A DNA stretch of 64,000 bases from a bacterium (GTDB taxonomy: Bacteria; Desulfobacterota; Binatia; Binatales; Binataceae). The notes under the pieces were generated by a model. The model was given only the letters and a program-made list of their open reading frames with translations. It ran no database searches and was not told where the DNA came from. Every line of letters begins with the position of its first letter. Within the stretch, counting starts at the first letter, position 1. The position numbers were made by a program, and so were the translations under genes. Below are positions 9,153 to 17,526 of this stretch, in pieces. The DNA lies in the NCBI GenBank assembly GCA_014896235.1, contig JADBKU010000020.1:79304-143303 (forward strand), read 5' to 3'.

Positions 9153-9541
9153 TCTAGCAAAGTTCCCAACTAGGGAACAGGGTCCGCCACGGTCGAATCA
9201 GCCTAGAGTTCACCGCGGCGACTCCGCTGTGAGCTGCTCGCTCGGGCTCCGCAAGCTACGCCGCTCGCGCCCATCCCGTAACCCCGCCGGATCCCCCGCG
9301 TCTCCGCTCCGCCGCCGCTCTCATAGGTGGCGCGTGCTCCGCTAGCACGCCGCGCCAGCCCTGACGGGACGCTTCGCTCTGGCACGTCCTGCCGCCCGCT
9401 CCGCCCACGCATCCGAGGAATCTGCGCACGGGCCTCCAGTTCGAGGGTGAGAGGCCCGCGCGGAAAAAGTTGCGCGGGAACGAAAGCAGACAGCGCCCTG
9501 CCGCTTACGCGGAAGCGGGCGAAGGCAAAGGAGGACCAGCG
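9153..9541. other. Intergenic region upstream of the ardC pair
   Basis: No gene is supported in this ~390-base divergent region. It must hold the higBA promoter on its left and the promoter of the + strand ardC pair on its right. A strong ribosome-binding site (AAAGGAGG, around 9529-9536) precedes the ATG at 9542. Long open frames on the - strand here are GC-rich shadow frames. Confidence 0.5.
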
Positions 9542-9751
9542 ATGCGACGACGTTTCAAATGCGACCCCAAGTGGATCACCGCCAGGTATCCGGCCCGATG
9601 CGCGGAGCCGAACTGCCAGACGGAAATCAACCCCGGCGAGCGAGCCTTCTACTACCCCGGCGATAAGGCCCTCTACGGCGATCGCTGCGGCCACGGCGAG
9701 AAGGCCGAACGCGACTTCACCGCCCACCGAATCGACGAAGACGGCTACTGA
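9542..9751 (+). CDS. Small Cys-rich protein upstream of ardC
   Basis: A 69-residue basic protein with Cys at FKCDP, then ARCAEPNCQ and later DRCGHGEKAE, a pattern that could bind one zinc ion. It begins MRRRFKCDPKW after a good ribosome-binding site and ends RIDEDGY, 18 bases before ardC, so the two are probably co-transcribed. The function is unknown. A decayed copy sits at 4008-4219 beside the decayed ardC copy, so the two travel together. Confidence 0.7.
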   Translation: MRRRFKCDPKWITARYPARCAEPNCQTEINPGERAFYYPGDKALYGDRCGHGEKAERDFTAHRIDEDGY

Positions 9752-10812
9752 GCGAGGAGGCATCGAACCATGGACGTTTACGCGATTGTCACCGAGAAGA
9801 TCATCAACCTGCTCGAAAGCGGCGTCGTGCCGTGGCGCCGGCCGTGGACCTCAACGGGATTGCCCCGCAATCTGATCACCAGGAAGCCGTATCGAGGGAT
9901 CAACTATTTTCTGCTGTCCGCGTCGAAATACGTCTCCCCGTTCTGGCTCACGATGCGCCAGGCCAACGCGCTTGGCGGATCGATCCGCAAGGGCGAGGAG
10001 AGCACGATCGTTACCTTCTGGAAGATCGACGACGCGAAGCAGAGCGACACCGAAGACCTCGACGCCGAGCCCAAGGATGAAAAGAGCCGCCGCCGCTTCG
10101 TGCCCGCTTTACCGGGTTTGAACCTCGAACAATGCGACTTGCCGCAGGCCGTGCTCGACAAGCTGCCGAGGATCGAGACCCATCGGCACGATCCGATCGA
10201 AGCGGTCGAGAAGATCATCGCCGATATGCCGAACCCGCCCGAGATCGTGCGCGCCGGCTCCAGGGCCTACTACTCGCCGATCACCGACCGCATCACGCTG
10301 CCGCCGAGGGAACTGTTCGAATCGGCCGCCGAGGACGCGGCAACCACGCTGCACGAGATAGGTACTGCTGCAAGTGTACTCGTCGAAACGTCGTTACTGC
10401 AGAGGGCTGAATCAGGCTTTGCGCCACCATCGTCTTAAGCTCAACAGGATGAAGGGAGGAAAAACCAGGCAAACTAGCCCTATCGGGATGATCTCGTTCC
10501 AAAGGCCCGCCCATGGCTCGAATGCGCGATTCTCTTGCGGCGATACGGTTGAGAAATAGACCTTAATCGAGCTGCCGGGCTTATAACTCTCGCAGGGTTT
10601 GGGGGTGAAGGAGTCGCCGCCCGTATATGTCTTTCCGTCGAACGTGAAGGAATAAAGAACACTGGCATGATTCCAGCACTCAGTCTTAGTGACAACGGCT
10701 GTGACGGACGCCTCGTGGCGCAGGATGTGAATAAATGTTGGGACGTTAAGAGAGGCCATGAAGCTTGCGAAGGCAGCGGCGAGAGCCGCCCATGCGTACC
10801 AAAACCATCTCG
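9544..10812 (+). repeat. Right arm of a ~1.3 kb inverted repeat (intact)
   Basis: This is the inverted counterpart of 2933-4219. It spans the small Cys-rich gene, the ardC 5' part and the first ~460 bases of the Tn554-like element with most of its DUF3592-like gene. The reading frames are intact here, so this arm is the parent or the better preserved copy. Confidence 0.85.
9770..10357 (+). pseudogene. ardC: ArdC-like protein, 5' part (interrupted)
   Basis: The N-terminal ArdC ssDNA-binding domain (DUF1738) is complete: MDVYAIVTEKIINLLESGVV, PWRRPW, YRGINYFLLSASKY, WLTMRQANALGG. The following zincin-type metallopeptidase part is present up to ATTLHE, the first two residues of the HExxH zinc motif. 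After 10357 the frame enters transposon sequence and would add ~27 foreign residues before a stop at 10438. The remainder resumes at 16380. ArdC proteins protect incoming DNA from restriction and are carried by mobile elements. Joined, the halves give about 293 residues, normal for the family. Confidence 0.88.
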
Positions 10813-10837
10813 GTGGCCATTGTATTTTAAAGTTCAC
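10412..10837 (-). CDS. DUF3592-like membrane protein, transposon passenger
   Basis: A 141-residue protein with two membrane segments ([19 protein letters not shown] near the N-terminus and IIPIGLVCLVFPPFILL near the C-terminus) flanking an extracytoplasmic beta-rich domain (SVTAVVTKTECWNHASVLYS, KTYTGGDSF). This layout matches DUF3592 proteins of unknown function. It lies at the left extremity of the Tn554-like element, just downstream of the recombinase operon, so it is carried cargo. A decayed copy is at 2941-3314. Confidence 0.7.
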   Translation of the reverse strand: MNFKIQWPPRWFWYAWAALAAAFASFMASLNVPTFIHILRHEASVTAVVTKTECWNHASVLYSFTFDGKTYTGGDSFTPKPCESYKPGSSIKVYFSTVSPQENRAFEPWAGLWNEIIPIGLVCLVFPPFILLSLRRWWRKA

Positions 10838-10903
10838 GTTGCACGCTTCAGCCGTTTTCGAAGTCTGAACAAGTTCGCCGATAAACCCCCTTGGATTCGC
10901 AAC

Positions 10904-11410
10904 CTAGACACGCTGCGATCGGGGGTCAATCCGTGACGTGCAATTACGAGATTCGATTGAGCGGTGATCGATGCACGCGCCTTCGCCGGACACTAGTCTG
11001 TGGGCAGCGATCTCGCGGTCGCGGTTGCAGAGTCGATCTTCTGCCAGGCGCGCGCGATACAGCAACGAAAGGTTCTCGGTCGCAATGTTGCGCTTGTCGA
11101 TCTGCAGCTGGCGGATGACCGCTCGCAGTTCGGCATTCCGCGCTTCGAGTCTCGCAACGGTCGCGGCGAGGTCCGCCCCTGGCGTCGGACAGTCGGTCGC
11201 GGCTTCGATCTCCGCGAGCAACGCGCGGTGGGTGGTGTAAAGGGGGTTGCGGCTGCGGCGCGCTTCCTTAGCGACCGCGGCGGGAGTGATGCGGACCGGG
11301 CGCCCGGCGTAATCGGGATGCGTCGCTTTGCCCGCGATCAGACGGTCGAGCGCGGCGAGATAGGCGCGTGCCGTGCGGCTGCGCCGGCCCTCCGCTGTGG
11401 TCTTCGGCAT
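10904..11410 (-). CDS. TnpC-like (DUF6262) transposon accessory protein
   Basis: A 168-residue protein. The N-terminal part (ARAYLAALDRLIAGK, then ITPAAVAKEARRSRNPLYTT) looks like a small helix-turn-helix, and the middle is coiled coil (LAATVARLEARNAELRAVIR). This matches DUF6262/TnpC proteins, which accompany Tn554-type recombinases and influence transposition frequency and orientation in Tn554. It overlaps the end of the preceding recombinase by ~140 bases. The tail after residue ~140 is unlike the family and may be fortuitous readthrough. Confidence 0.7.
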   Translation of the reverse strand: MPKTTAEGRRSRTARAYLAALDRLIAGKATHPDYAGRPVRITPAAVAKEARRSRNPLYTTHRALLAEIEAATDCPTPGADLAATVARLEARNAELRAVIRQLQIDKRNIATENLSLLYRARLAEDRLCNRDREIAAHRLVSGEGACIDHRSIESRNCTSRIDPRSQRV

Positions 11411-13244
11411 GGTTCCCCTTCAGCCGGGATAGAACCCGGTCACATTGAGCGATCGCCTCATCCAACGCCGCATGAGTTAGACGCGAGGCACGGGATATAA
11501 TCGCGCGGTTGCGCTCGCGACGCTCGCGCCAGTACGGCGCGTGTTTCGGTTCGACCACGAAGTTGGCGCAGTCGAGGCAGACCGCGGGACTGCGCCCCGC
11601 CGGATCGGGCGCGAGGCGGCCGCCGCAACGAGAGGTCTCCGCTTGAAACACGCACCATCCGTACTCACAGGCATGAATAGTCAGATCGGTTTCCTTGAGT
11701 ACGAACTTTATGTAATCGCGCCGCACCTGCTCGCCGGCGCGGCCACGGAATGAAGCATTACCGGCGGCGATGCGCTCGCCCATCTTGCCGGCGAGTCGGT
11801 CGGCGGTAAGGAAACGGTCGAGCGCCGTGGCCGTTTCGATCTGCCCCTCGTGGTCGACGAGTTGATGGAGGTCGAAGTCAGTGCCGACGTAGCCCCTAGC
11901 GGTCATCGCCACCGAGACGTGCTTGAGATGATCGGCGAGGGCGAGCAGCTGCGAACGATCGCGCCGGGCGATGAAGCGGGCGAAGGTCTTGCGGAACTGA
12001 TGCGTCGAGAAGCGCCAAGGCTGTCCGCCGTGTCGGCGCACGTTGTTGAAGGCCGCGAACTCACGGATGCGGTCATTGATGTGCATGTTGGTGATGCCAA
12101 CCACCTGACCGTACTGTGTGTTGCGCGTCAGGAAGAGTTCGTTGCGACCCGAGGCTACGCGCAGCGGCTCGCTCAGACGCTCCAGCACTTTAACTGCTGT
12201 GACAACCGGGTCTGGCGCAAGCCAGCGTTCGAGCCGTCCACCCTCTTCGGCGGTCTTGAAGAGGCGCCCGACGAGGTAGGTCTGGCTGACTCCGGTCGTG
12301 CCGAGTTGGCGATGCTCGATCGCGCTGGTGCGGATCGACAGGATCTCGCTAGCCCGCATGCCGACAAAGCCCGCGATTACAATGAAACAGGCATCCATCA
12401 GGTGCTTGAGGCAGCGATCAAGGTCGTTCTTGGTAGCTATGCGCCGCCCGGCCGGCATTGGCGCATTGGGCTCCCGCTGGCGTGCGCGTAGGGCATCGCG
12501 GCCGAGCTTGCCGCAGTAATGAAGAGTTACCCCGCGGCTGCGGGCCGTGTTGAATACGCTCCAGAAACGGTCGCGCTGTTCGAGAATGCCGTCGGTCTCG
12601 TGCTCGACCCAGTGCAACGCCTTGGACATCAGATCGAGGGCAACGGCGTCGGGAATAAATGGAATTGCGCCGCGCGTGGCGCGGCTGACGCCGGCAACCA
12701 GTCCGGCGGTGGTATGCGGAAACGGATCGAAGCCGAGCGCGTCGGGCAGCTTGGACCGTTGACGGTAGAGATCCTTTAAGACGAGCAGATACCCGGCCAC
12801 GGTAGTCGGGCTGGTCATGCCGGGCCGCGCGCCACGGCGGCGCTTAAGGAACGCCTGGTAGCGCTCTACAGCCGAAAGATCCAGCCAACGGAACGTGGTA
12901 AAACCCTCGCCGGTCATCCACCTGATCAGCGTGAGTAGATTGCGAGCCCTGGTGAACATGGTCGATTGACAGCTGCGCCTGCGACCATCCGGCGGGTCCA
13001 CCGCCATCGACCACACGAAGCCGCGCGCGGTCTCGAGCAGCTCGGCGTGTTGAGGATCGGTGAGGCGCGAACCGTCCGGCAGCGCGACGCCCCAGCGCAG
13101 ACGCTTCTGATCGGCGCGGCGCCCGGCAACGTCGATATCGAGTTCCCAGATCGGATCGCTCCAAACGCTGCGTCGCGATACAGGCCGTGCGGAGTTATCA
13201 GTCTCTGAGACTACGGAACTGGGCGAAGGGACCACGGCGCTCAT
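11268..13244 (-). CDS. Tn554-type tyrosine recombinase, TnpB-like (658 aa)
   Basis: The largest of the three recombinases. Catalytic residues are visible in order: Arg in AGFVGMRASEIL, HxxR as HQFRKTF, the second His in ADHLKHVSVAMT and the probable nucleophile Tyr in TARGYVGTD. After the catalytic domain comes a Cys-rich tail (CEYGWCVFQ, then CGG, then CLDCANF) and a basic coiled coil, as in TnpB proteins of the Tn554 family. The ATG overlaps the upstream gene by four bases (13241-13244). The last ~45 residues overlap the tnpC-like gene and may not be conserved. Confidence 0.82.
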   Translation of the reverse strand: MSAVVPSPSSVVSETDNSARPVSRRSVWSDPIWELDIDVAGRRADQKRLRWGVALPDGSRLTDPQHAELLETARGFVWSMAVDPPDGRRRSCQSTMFTRARNLLTLIRWMTGEGFTTFRWLDLSAVERYQAFLKRRRGARPGMTSPTTVAGYLLVLKDLYRQRSKLPDALGFDPFPHTTAGLVAGVSRATRGAIPFIPDAVALDLMSKALHWVEHETDGILEQRDRFWSVFNTARSRGVTLHYCGKLGRDALRARQREPNAPMPAGRRIATKNDLDRCLKHLMDACFIVIAGFVGMRASEILSIRTSAIEHRQLGTTGVSQTYLVGRLFKTAEEGGRLERWLAPDPVVTAVKVLERLSEPLRVASGRNELFLTRNTQYGQVVGITNMHINDRIREFAAFNNVRRHGGQPWRFSTHQFRKTFARFIARRDRSQLLALADHLKHVSVAMTARGYVGTDFDLHQLVDHEGQIETATALDRFLTADRLAGKMGERIAAGNASFRGRAGEQVRRDYIKFVLKETDLTIHACEYGWCVFQAETSRCGGRLAPDPAGRSPAVCLDCANFVVEPKHAPYWRERRERNRAIISRASRLTHAALDEAIAQCDRVLSRLKGNHAEDHSGGPAQPHGTRLSRRARPSDRGQSDASRLRRAPGPHHSRRGR

Positions 13245-15061
13245 TCGATTGGCGGCAGCGGAGCGAGTCCGGTCATCAATCGCCTTGCTTCGGCGCTCAG
13301 CTCGTCGGAGAAGCGTGGCAGCACGTCACGTTCGATGATCTCAAGCTTCGGCCCATACAAGAGCCGCCAGCGCTCAGCGCCTACGCTCGCGCGCGATTCC
13401 CTCAGCGCCGCGCGCGTTTGCAGCAGACGCGCCAGAGTCTCTGGTTCGAGCGGAATCACCGCGTTCGGACAGGTGAAGCAGCCGAGCCATGCGGTGCACA
13501 AGCGGCCGGGCTTCTGTCCGGGTGCGATGCCGGCGAGCGGGTTGGCGCAGGTGAATCCGCTGGCAGTTGCGTTGCGCCCCAGGGCGATATCAACCGCCTC
13601 GCGTCGGCCCACGCCGAGTTCGCGCGCGACCACCTTGGGGTCGCCGCGGACCCACGAGACGAAACGCCCTTGCAATCCAGCGAGTTCGACTTCCTGGGCA
13701 GCACGGATCGCGGGACGCTCGACGTAATGCCGCGTGGTGTCCGGCGAAGCGTGATTCGCGAGAGCCTGGGTCTTCAACAGATCATAGCCGAGCGTTTCGT
13801 GCGCGAGCGTGAGTCCGGTCGCGCGGAGCGCCGCGAGATTAAGCTTGAGCGGTTTGCCATCGGAGCCGCGCAAGTCATGGCGCTTGACGAATCGGCGGAC
13901 GTGTACGCTCGCCAGATAATCGGGAATGAGCGTGACGCGCCGCGTGGCCATCACCTCGCCGCATAGAAACAACAGGTTGCGTTGCTTTGCCGGCGCGTGC
14001 GGGACCAATACCTCTGTCAGCGCAAGCAAGCGGTCGATAAGGTTGGGGACGGAAAGCGCCCGATCGCGCAGGAAGCTGCGCCGTTGCGGCCGCGTGGCCC
14101 GGCCCTTCGACCAGGTGACGACCATGCGCCCGTCGAGCATCAGATGCTCGCTCATGCAGTCGCGCCGCAGGTTGCGCAGCGCCTCGGGGTTAGCGAAGGT
14201 CTGAGCCGCGATCGCGATCATATAAGGAATCAGAGTGGCCGGAGCGGCGTGCAGGTAACGGCTGACGACGCCGGCGCCGCCGCGACGCTGGATCGCGTGC
14301 AACAGAGATGAGTGTCCAGCGCGACGACCAGCGAATGCGCGCTGCAGCGGAACTGTCCCGCCAAAACGATCATGTAGTATCGCAAGCAGCACGCCCAGAT
14401 GATCGAGGTCGAGTCGGTTCAGCCCGAACGCGGCGATCGCCGAGCGATTGACCTGGGCAAGAGCCTCGCGTCCTTCACAGAACATGGCCCAGCTCGACTC
14501 GATATCGCTTGCGCAGGCGGCCAGCACCGCGTCCAGTTCCGAGCGCGACAGCGCCTGGCGCGGAAGCGCCGCCGCGTTCTTACGCGGGAAAGGATTGAAT
14601 GGAAGCTCGAGTTCGGGATGCACCAGTTCTGGCCGATGGCGCTGAAGCCAGGCAAGAAGTTGCTTGAAGCTCGACCAGCGCGAGTAGCTGGTCCCAACCC
14701 GGTGCGGCAGGCGTTCGAGCCACGCGATGAACTCGCACAGCAGCGCACGATCGACCTCGCGCAGCGACTCAATCCGCGCCGCCCAGCCTTCGCGTTCCGA
14801 AAGGAACCGCAGCCAGTAGCGGATGCCTGGACCGAAGGTCGCATCCCAGACTGACGGACTCTTGTCGGCAAGATGCCCGCGGAACGCGAGCGCCAACTCA
14901 CACGCCATCAGCGGCGGTGCGCCCAAAACGCCGAAATCGAAGCGCCGGACCGGAGCACCTCGTTCATCACAGAACTCTACTACTAACTCTGAGTCTGCCA
15001 ACGATGATGGCCGAGACACTGCAATCCGATAATCCTTGCGCTGCAAAGCCTCGGCGCTCAC
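13241..15061 (-). CDS. Tyrosine recombinase, middle gene of the trio (606 aa)
   Basis: A large site-specific recombinase with an Arg box in PEALRNLRRD, a box-II region LNLAALRATGLTL in which the usual first His is replaced, then ANHASPDTTRHYVERP with conserved His and the Tyr nucleophile. The Cys-bearing tail (FTCANPLAG, then CTAWLGCFTCPNAV) resembles that of its downstream neighbour and could bind zinc. Both ends overlap neighbours by four bases (13241-13244 and 15058-15061), so the three are translated as one unit and probably act together. Confidence 0.82.
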   Translation of the reverse strand: MSAEALQRKDYRIAVSRPSSLADSELVVEFCDERGAPVRRFDFGVLGAPPLMACELALAFRGHLADKSPSVWDATFGPGIRYWLRFLSEREGWAARIESLREVDRALLCEFIAWLERLPHRVGTSYSRWSSFKQLLAWLQRHRPELVHPELELPFNPFPRKNAAALPRQALSRSELDAVLAACASDIESSWAMFCEGREALAQVNRSAIAAFGLNRLDLDHLGVLLAILHDRFGGTVPLQRAFAGRRAGHSSLLHAIQRRGGAGVVSRYLHAAPATLIPYMIAIAAQTFANPEALRNLRRDCMSEHLMLDGRMVVTWSKGRATRPQRRSFLRDRALSVPNLIDRLLALTEVLVPHAPAKQRNLLFLCGEVMATRRVTLIPDYLASVHVRRFVKRHDLRGSDGKPLKLNLAALRATGLTLAHETLGYDLLKTQALANHASPDTTRHYVERPAIRAAQEVELAGLQGRFVSWVRGDPKVVARELGVGRREAVDIALGRNATASGFTCANPLAGIAPGQKPGRLCTAWLGCFTCPNAVIPLEPETLARLLQTRAALRESRASVGAERWRLLYGPKLEIIERDVLPRFSDELSAEARRLMTGLAPLPPIE

Positions 15062-16272
15062 GCTAAGGCCTCGTAGAGGCCGCCGAGCGCGTCCTCGATC
15101 GCGGTCAGATCCGTCGCCAGCATCCGCAGATAGATCATCGTGGTCGACGGATCGGCATGACCCAGAATCGTCTGTAGCGTGAGCAGCGGATTAAGTTCCG
15201 GAATGCGCTGCGTCTGGCGCTGCAGCAACGCCAGCATCGCGCCGGCGAACGTGTGACGCAGCGCGTGGAACGTTCCGGCCAGACCGGCGCGCTTGCACGC
15301 TGCGGCGAAGTTCGCGCCGATGCGCCGCGACGTGAGCGGACGACCGTTATCGGTTAGGAAGAGCGCGGGTTCGGTCTGAGTATCGCATCCGCGCAACGCG
15401 GTTGCGCGCTCTTCCCTCACGTAGGCGTGAGTCCGATCGATCAGCGCCAGCGGCGGATAGATGTGGCGCGACTTTCCACCCTTGGCAGTCTCGAGCTGGA
15501 TAGGAACCACCGGCCGATCGTCGCTGCGGGCCGACTCCGTAGCGGGGAGCTGTGCGAGCTTAAGGCCCGCGATCTCCATACGTCGGGCGCCGGTCATCAG
15601 CGCCCATTCCACGATCAACCGATCGCGCGCGCCCATCGGCGCCATCACGCGCCGGATCTCCCCAATCGGCAAAGCGCGCGGCAACGGCTGCGTATGACGT
15701 ACCGTCAACTCGTTGACCTTCTGCCGGCCGCCGCGTGCATCAACGTGTGCGAGCATCTGTGGCGCCTGCGCTCGCCCCACCGCGAGCTCGCCAGTCCTGA
15801 AGGGCACGGCCGTGATCAATCCGCGCTGCGCACACCACCCATAGAACAACGCGAGAATCCGCAGGCGACCGTTGATCGTGCTGCGCGCATAGGGACGCCT
15901 TGTCAAATCGCTCGTGCCGCTCAGCATCCGGTCCCGGTATGCCGCAACTTCCTCGTAGCTGACGCGATCCCATTGCCAGCCGTTTGTCTCGCAGGTCCGC
16001 CACCAGTCGTAGAGCGCTTCGGCATATGTGCGCCAGGTCGCCGGACTGCGGGTCCGCCCCTGCACCAGAGCAAGATGCAGAAACCAGGCGCATGCTGGCT
16101 CGATCAATCGCATCTGCGCATCGAGCAGTATCGGAACATCCGGAGTAGCTAATCCAAAAGGACGAAATGAAGAAGTAGAGAAGACTAACTCTGCCACCAC
16201 CACACCTCCCACCGAGACGCGCGCGGAGCCGTCACCCTCGAACAGCTCTATACAGACTGGCGAGGGGGACAA
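15058..16272 (-). CDS. Tyrosine recombinase, TnpA-like (404 aa)
   Basis: A standard-size tyrosine recombinase and the first gene of the trio. An N-terminal SAM-like DNA-binding domain (TWRTYAEALYDWWRTCE) is followed by a complete catalytic set: Arg in MTGARRMEIAGL, Lys in AKGGKSRH, HALRHTF, GHADPSTTMIYL with His and Tyr. This is the most conventional and probably most active member. The promoter should lie in the ~110 bases between its start and the right end of the element, which also hold a hairpin. Confidence 0.85.
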   Translation of the reverse strand: MSPSPVCIELFEGDGSARVSVGGVVVAELVFSTSSFRPFGLATPDVPILLDAQMRLIEPACAWFLHLALVQGRTRSPATWRTYAEALYDWWRTCETNGWQWDRVSYEEVAAYRDRMLSGTSDLTRRPYARSTINGRLRILALFYGWCAQRGLITAVPFRTGELAVGRAQAPQMLAHVDARGGRQKVNELTVRHTQPLPRALPIGEIRRVMAPMGARDRLIVEWALMTGARRMEIAGLKLAQLPATESARSDDRPVVPIQLETAKGGKSRHIYPPLALIDRTHAYVREERATALRGCDTQTEPALFLTDNGRPLTSRRIGANFAAACKRAGLAGTFHALRHTFAGAMLALLQRQTQRIPELNPLLTLQTILGHADPSTTMIYLRMLATDLTAIEDALGGLYEALA

Positions 16273-16280
16273 TCCCCCTC
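16262..16280. other. Hairpin near the right end of the Tn554-like element
   Basis: A perfect 8-bp stem GAGGGGGA/TCCCCCTC with a CAA loop lies at the start of the first recombinase gene (16272), followed by a second C-rich block. It may be a control hairpin for the recombinase operon or part of the end recognised by the recombinases. Confidence 0.5.
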
Positions 16281-16379
16281 CCGCTCCCCCTGGTCAGACA
16301 GCGATGCGACGCGTCATTCTACATGCATCGAGCCGCCGCTGAATCAGGACACAAAGCACACATTAGGGACAGAACCTAA

Positions 16380-16670
16380 CACGAATTGAGTCATTCGACC
16401 GGCCACGAGAAGCGGCTTGGCCGCGAAGGGATAACCGAAGTAGCGCCGTTCGGCAGCGCCGTATACAGCCGCGAGGAGCTGGTGGCGGAGCTTTCAGCGG
16501 CGTTTCTGTGCGCTGAAGCCGGAATCTCGAACGCGGTCATCCACAACCAGGCGGCTTATGTTGCCGGCTGGCTGGCCCGCCTACGCGACGACCGCAGGCT
16601 GATCGTTCATGCCGCAGCGCAGGCGCAAAAAGCCGCCGACTACATCCTGAATCGCACTGCTGCTGAGTAA
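16380..16670 (+). pseudogene. ardC: ArdC-like protein, 3' part (interrupted)
   Basis: Reading starts with CAC GAA TTG AGT CAT, i.e. HELSH, the complete HExxH zinc motif, then STGHEKRLGRE, FGSAVYSREELVAELSAAF with the third zinc ligand Glu in EELVAE, and a typical ArdC end (AAYVAGWLARLRDD, AAQAQKAADYIL). A TAA (16377-16379) stops this frame immediately upstream, so the piece cannot be read through the element. It completes the gene begun at 9770. Precise excision at the CACGA core would restore a ~293-codon ardC. A TTG at 16386 could only start a truncated protein lacking HE. Confidence 0.88.
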
Positions 16671-16679
16671 ATCCGCGCG

Positions 16680-16708
16680 CGGCGGCCGAGCCTTCCGCTC
16701 GGCCGCCG
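16680..16708 (+). terminator. Terminator hairpin after ardC
   Basis: An 11-bp perfect stem CGGCGGCCGAG/CTCGGCCGCCG with a 7-base loop lies 10 bases beyond the ardC stop, followed by the pyrimidine-rich TGCTCTTCTGCTTT. It would end ardC transcription and may also serve the convergent mercury operon. Confidence 0.7.
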
Positions 16709-16744
16709 TGCTCTTCTGCTTTGAAAGCAGTTATCGCAGACGTG

Positions 16745-17173
16745 CTACCGGCCTGGTACGGCGTGACGGCCCGATTCCGTGCCCGAATCGGATCCGCAAT
16801 CGGCGCAAGCGCTCGGCACTTTACGTCCGCGAACCACGCTAAGCGCCGAGGCAAGCAGGAGCAGCGCGACGCCCACGTAAGTTGCCGCGCTCAAATCCAC
16901 TACAAACTTGCCCGTCACGATCGCGACGCTTGCAACCGCCGCGAGCATAATCGGCATCAAGCCCTGCTGCCGCGCCTGAATCGCGAGCCCCGCAAGCGCA
17001 ATCCCGAGCAGAGCAATGGTCAGCGGAAAGAGGTAGCGCGCCGAAGCCAGGAACCCAAGCCCCAGCGACGAAAGCAGGGCCGCATAGCCGGGCCAGCAGA
17101 GCGGACATCCGAGCACCGGCAGCATCGACGCGGCCGCCGCCGGAATCGCAAGAAAACCAAGCTTCGTCTTCAT
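16745..17173 (-). CDS. MerC-like mercury transport membrane protein
   Basis: A 142-residue protein with four predicted membrane helices. The first carries LGCPLCWPGYAALL with the paired Cys that MerC/MerT-type transporters use to pass Hg(II) inward; the others are FLASARYLFPLTIALLGIA, MPIMLAAVASVAIV and YVGVALLLLASALS. A C-terminal ACADCGSD gives a further Cys pair. It is the last gene of the operon and overlaps the preceding one by four bases. No mercuric reductase follows, so its link to mercury rests on the Cys pair and the MerR in the operon. Confidence 0.7.
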   Translation of the reverse strand: MKTKLGFLAIPAAAASMLPVLGCPLCWPGYAALLSSLGLGFLASARYLFPLTIALLGIALAGLAIQARQQGLMPIMLAAVASVAIVTGKFVVDLSAATYVGVALLLLASALSVVRGRKVPSACADCGSDSGTESGRHAVPGR

Positions 17174-17526
17174 CGCGCTTTCTCCAGGGAGTCTTGCGCT
17201 TCGGCTGATTCCTGCCGCATTTGCGCTTCCCGCAACGCCGCGAGTATCAACTCAGCCGGCGGCACGGCTGCATATTTACCTGGTTGAGGCTGATAAATGC
17301 GGCAGCAGGCCGCCCCCGGCGCGTCGTTCCCGGCCACGTCGCGGCCATCTACCAGGATCGTGGGCGAGCCGTAGGCGCGGACCCGATCGGGCGCATCCGG
17401 CGACGACCGCTCCCATTCCACCCAGCGCGGCGCAAGCCCGGCGCGAAGCATCGCCTCGCGCAGGTTCTCGCGCGCCTGCGGCGCGGCCGGACAGTCGGAA
17501 TCGTAAATCAGTTCCACCTGGATCAT
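17170..17526 (-). CDS. Thioredoxin-fold protein of a mercury-type operon (DF-family-like)
   Basis: A 118-residue thioredoxin-like protein: IQVELIYDSDCPAAPQAREN opens with a strand and a single Cys where thioredoxins have CxxC, and YGSPTILVDGRDVAG is the cis-Pro region. A later ACCRIY adds a Cys pair. Related DF-family (seleno)proteins occur in metal-resistance operons, and the role here (metal or thiol handling) is inferred. The start at 17526 follows an AAAGGAGGAA site and overlaps the merR stop by four bases. The longer frame to 17613 is rejected. Confidence 0.65.
   Translation of the reverse strand: MIQVELIYDSDCPAAPQARENLREAMLRAGLAPRWVEWERSSPDAPDRVRAYGSPTILVDGRDVAGNDAPGAACCRIYQPQPGKYAAVPPAELILAALREAQMRQESAEAQDSLEKAR

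Larger units (their letters stand above)
10352..16384. mobile_element. Tn554-like transposon inserted in ardC
   Basis: The ~6 kb element separates the ardC halves precisely between LHE and HSTGH. CACGA is present at both junctions (10352-10356 and 16380-16384), a likely crossover core. The extremities carry a short imperfect inverted repeat, TAGGTACTG just inside the left end and TAGGTTCTG (read inward) at the right. The cargo is three overlapping tyrosine recombinases, a TnpC/DUF6262-like protein and a DUF3592-like membrane protein, all on the - strand. The gene order (TnpA-, TnpB-like, TnpC-like) follows Tn554, which inserts site-specifically in radC. The exact ends are inferred from the ardC frame. 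Confidence 0.82.

Noticed and set aside
11268..16272. Recombinase trio as a classical RIT element
   Set aside because: RIT elements have three recombinases without a TnpC-like gene. The 404/606/658-residue sizes plus the DUF6262-like gene fit the Tn554 group better, though a related intermediate type is possible.
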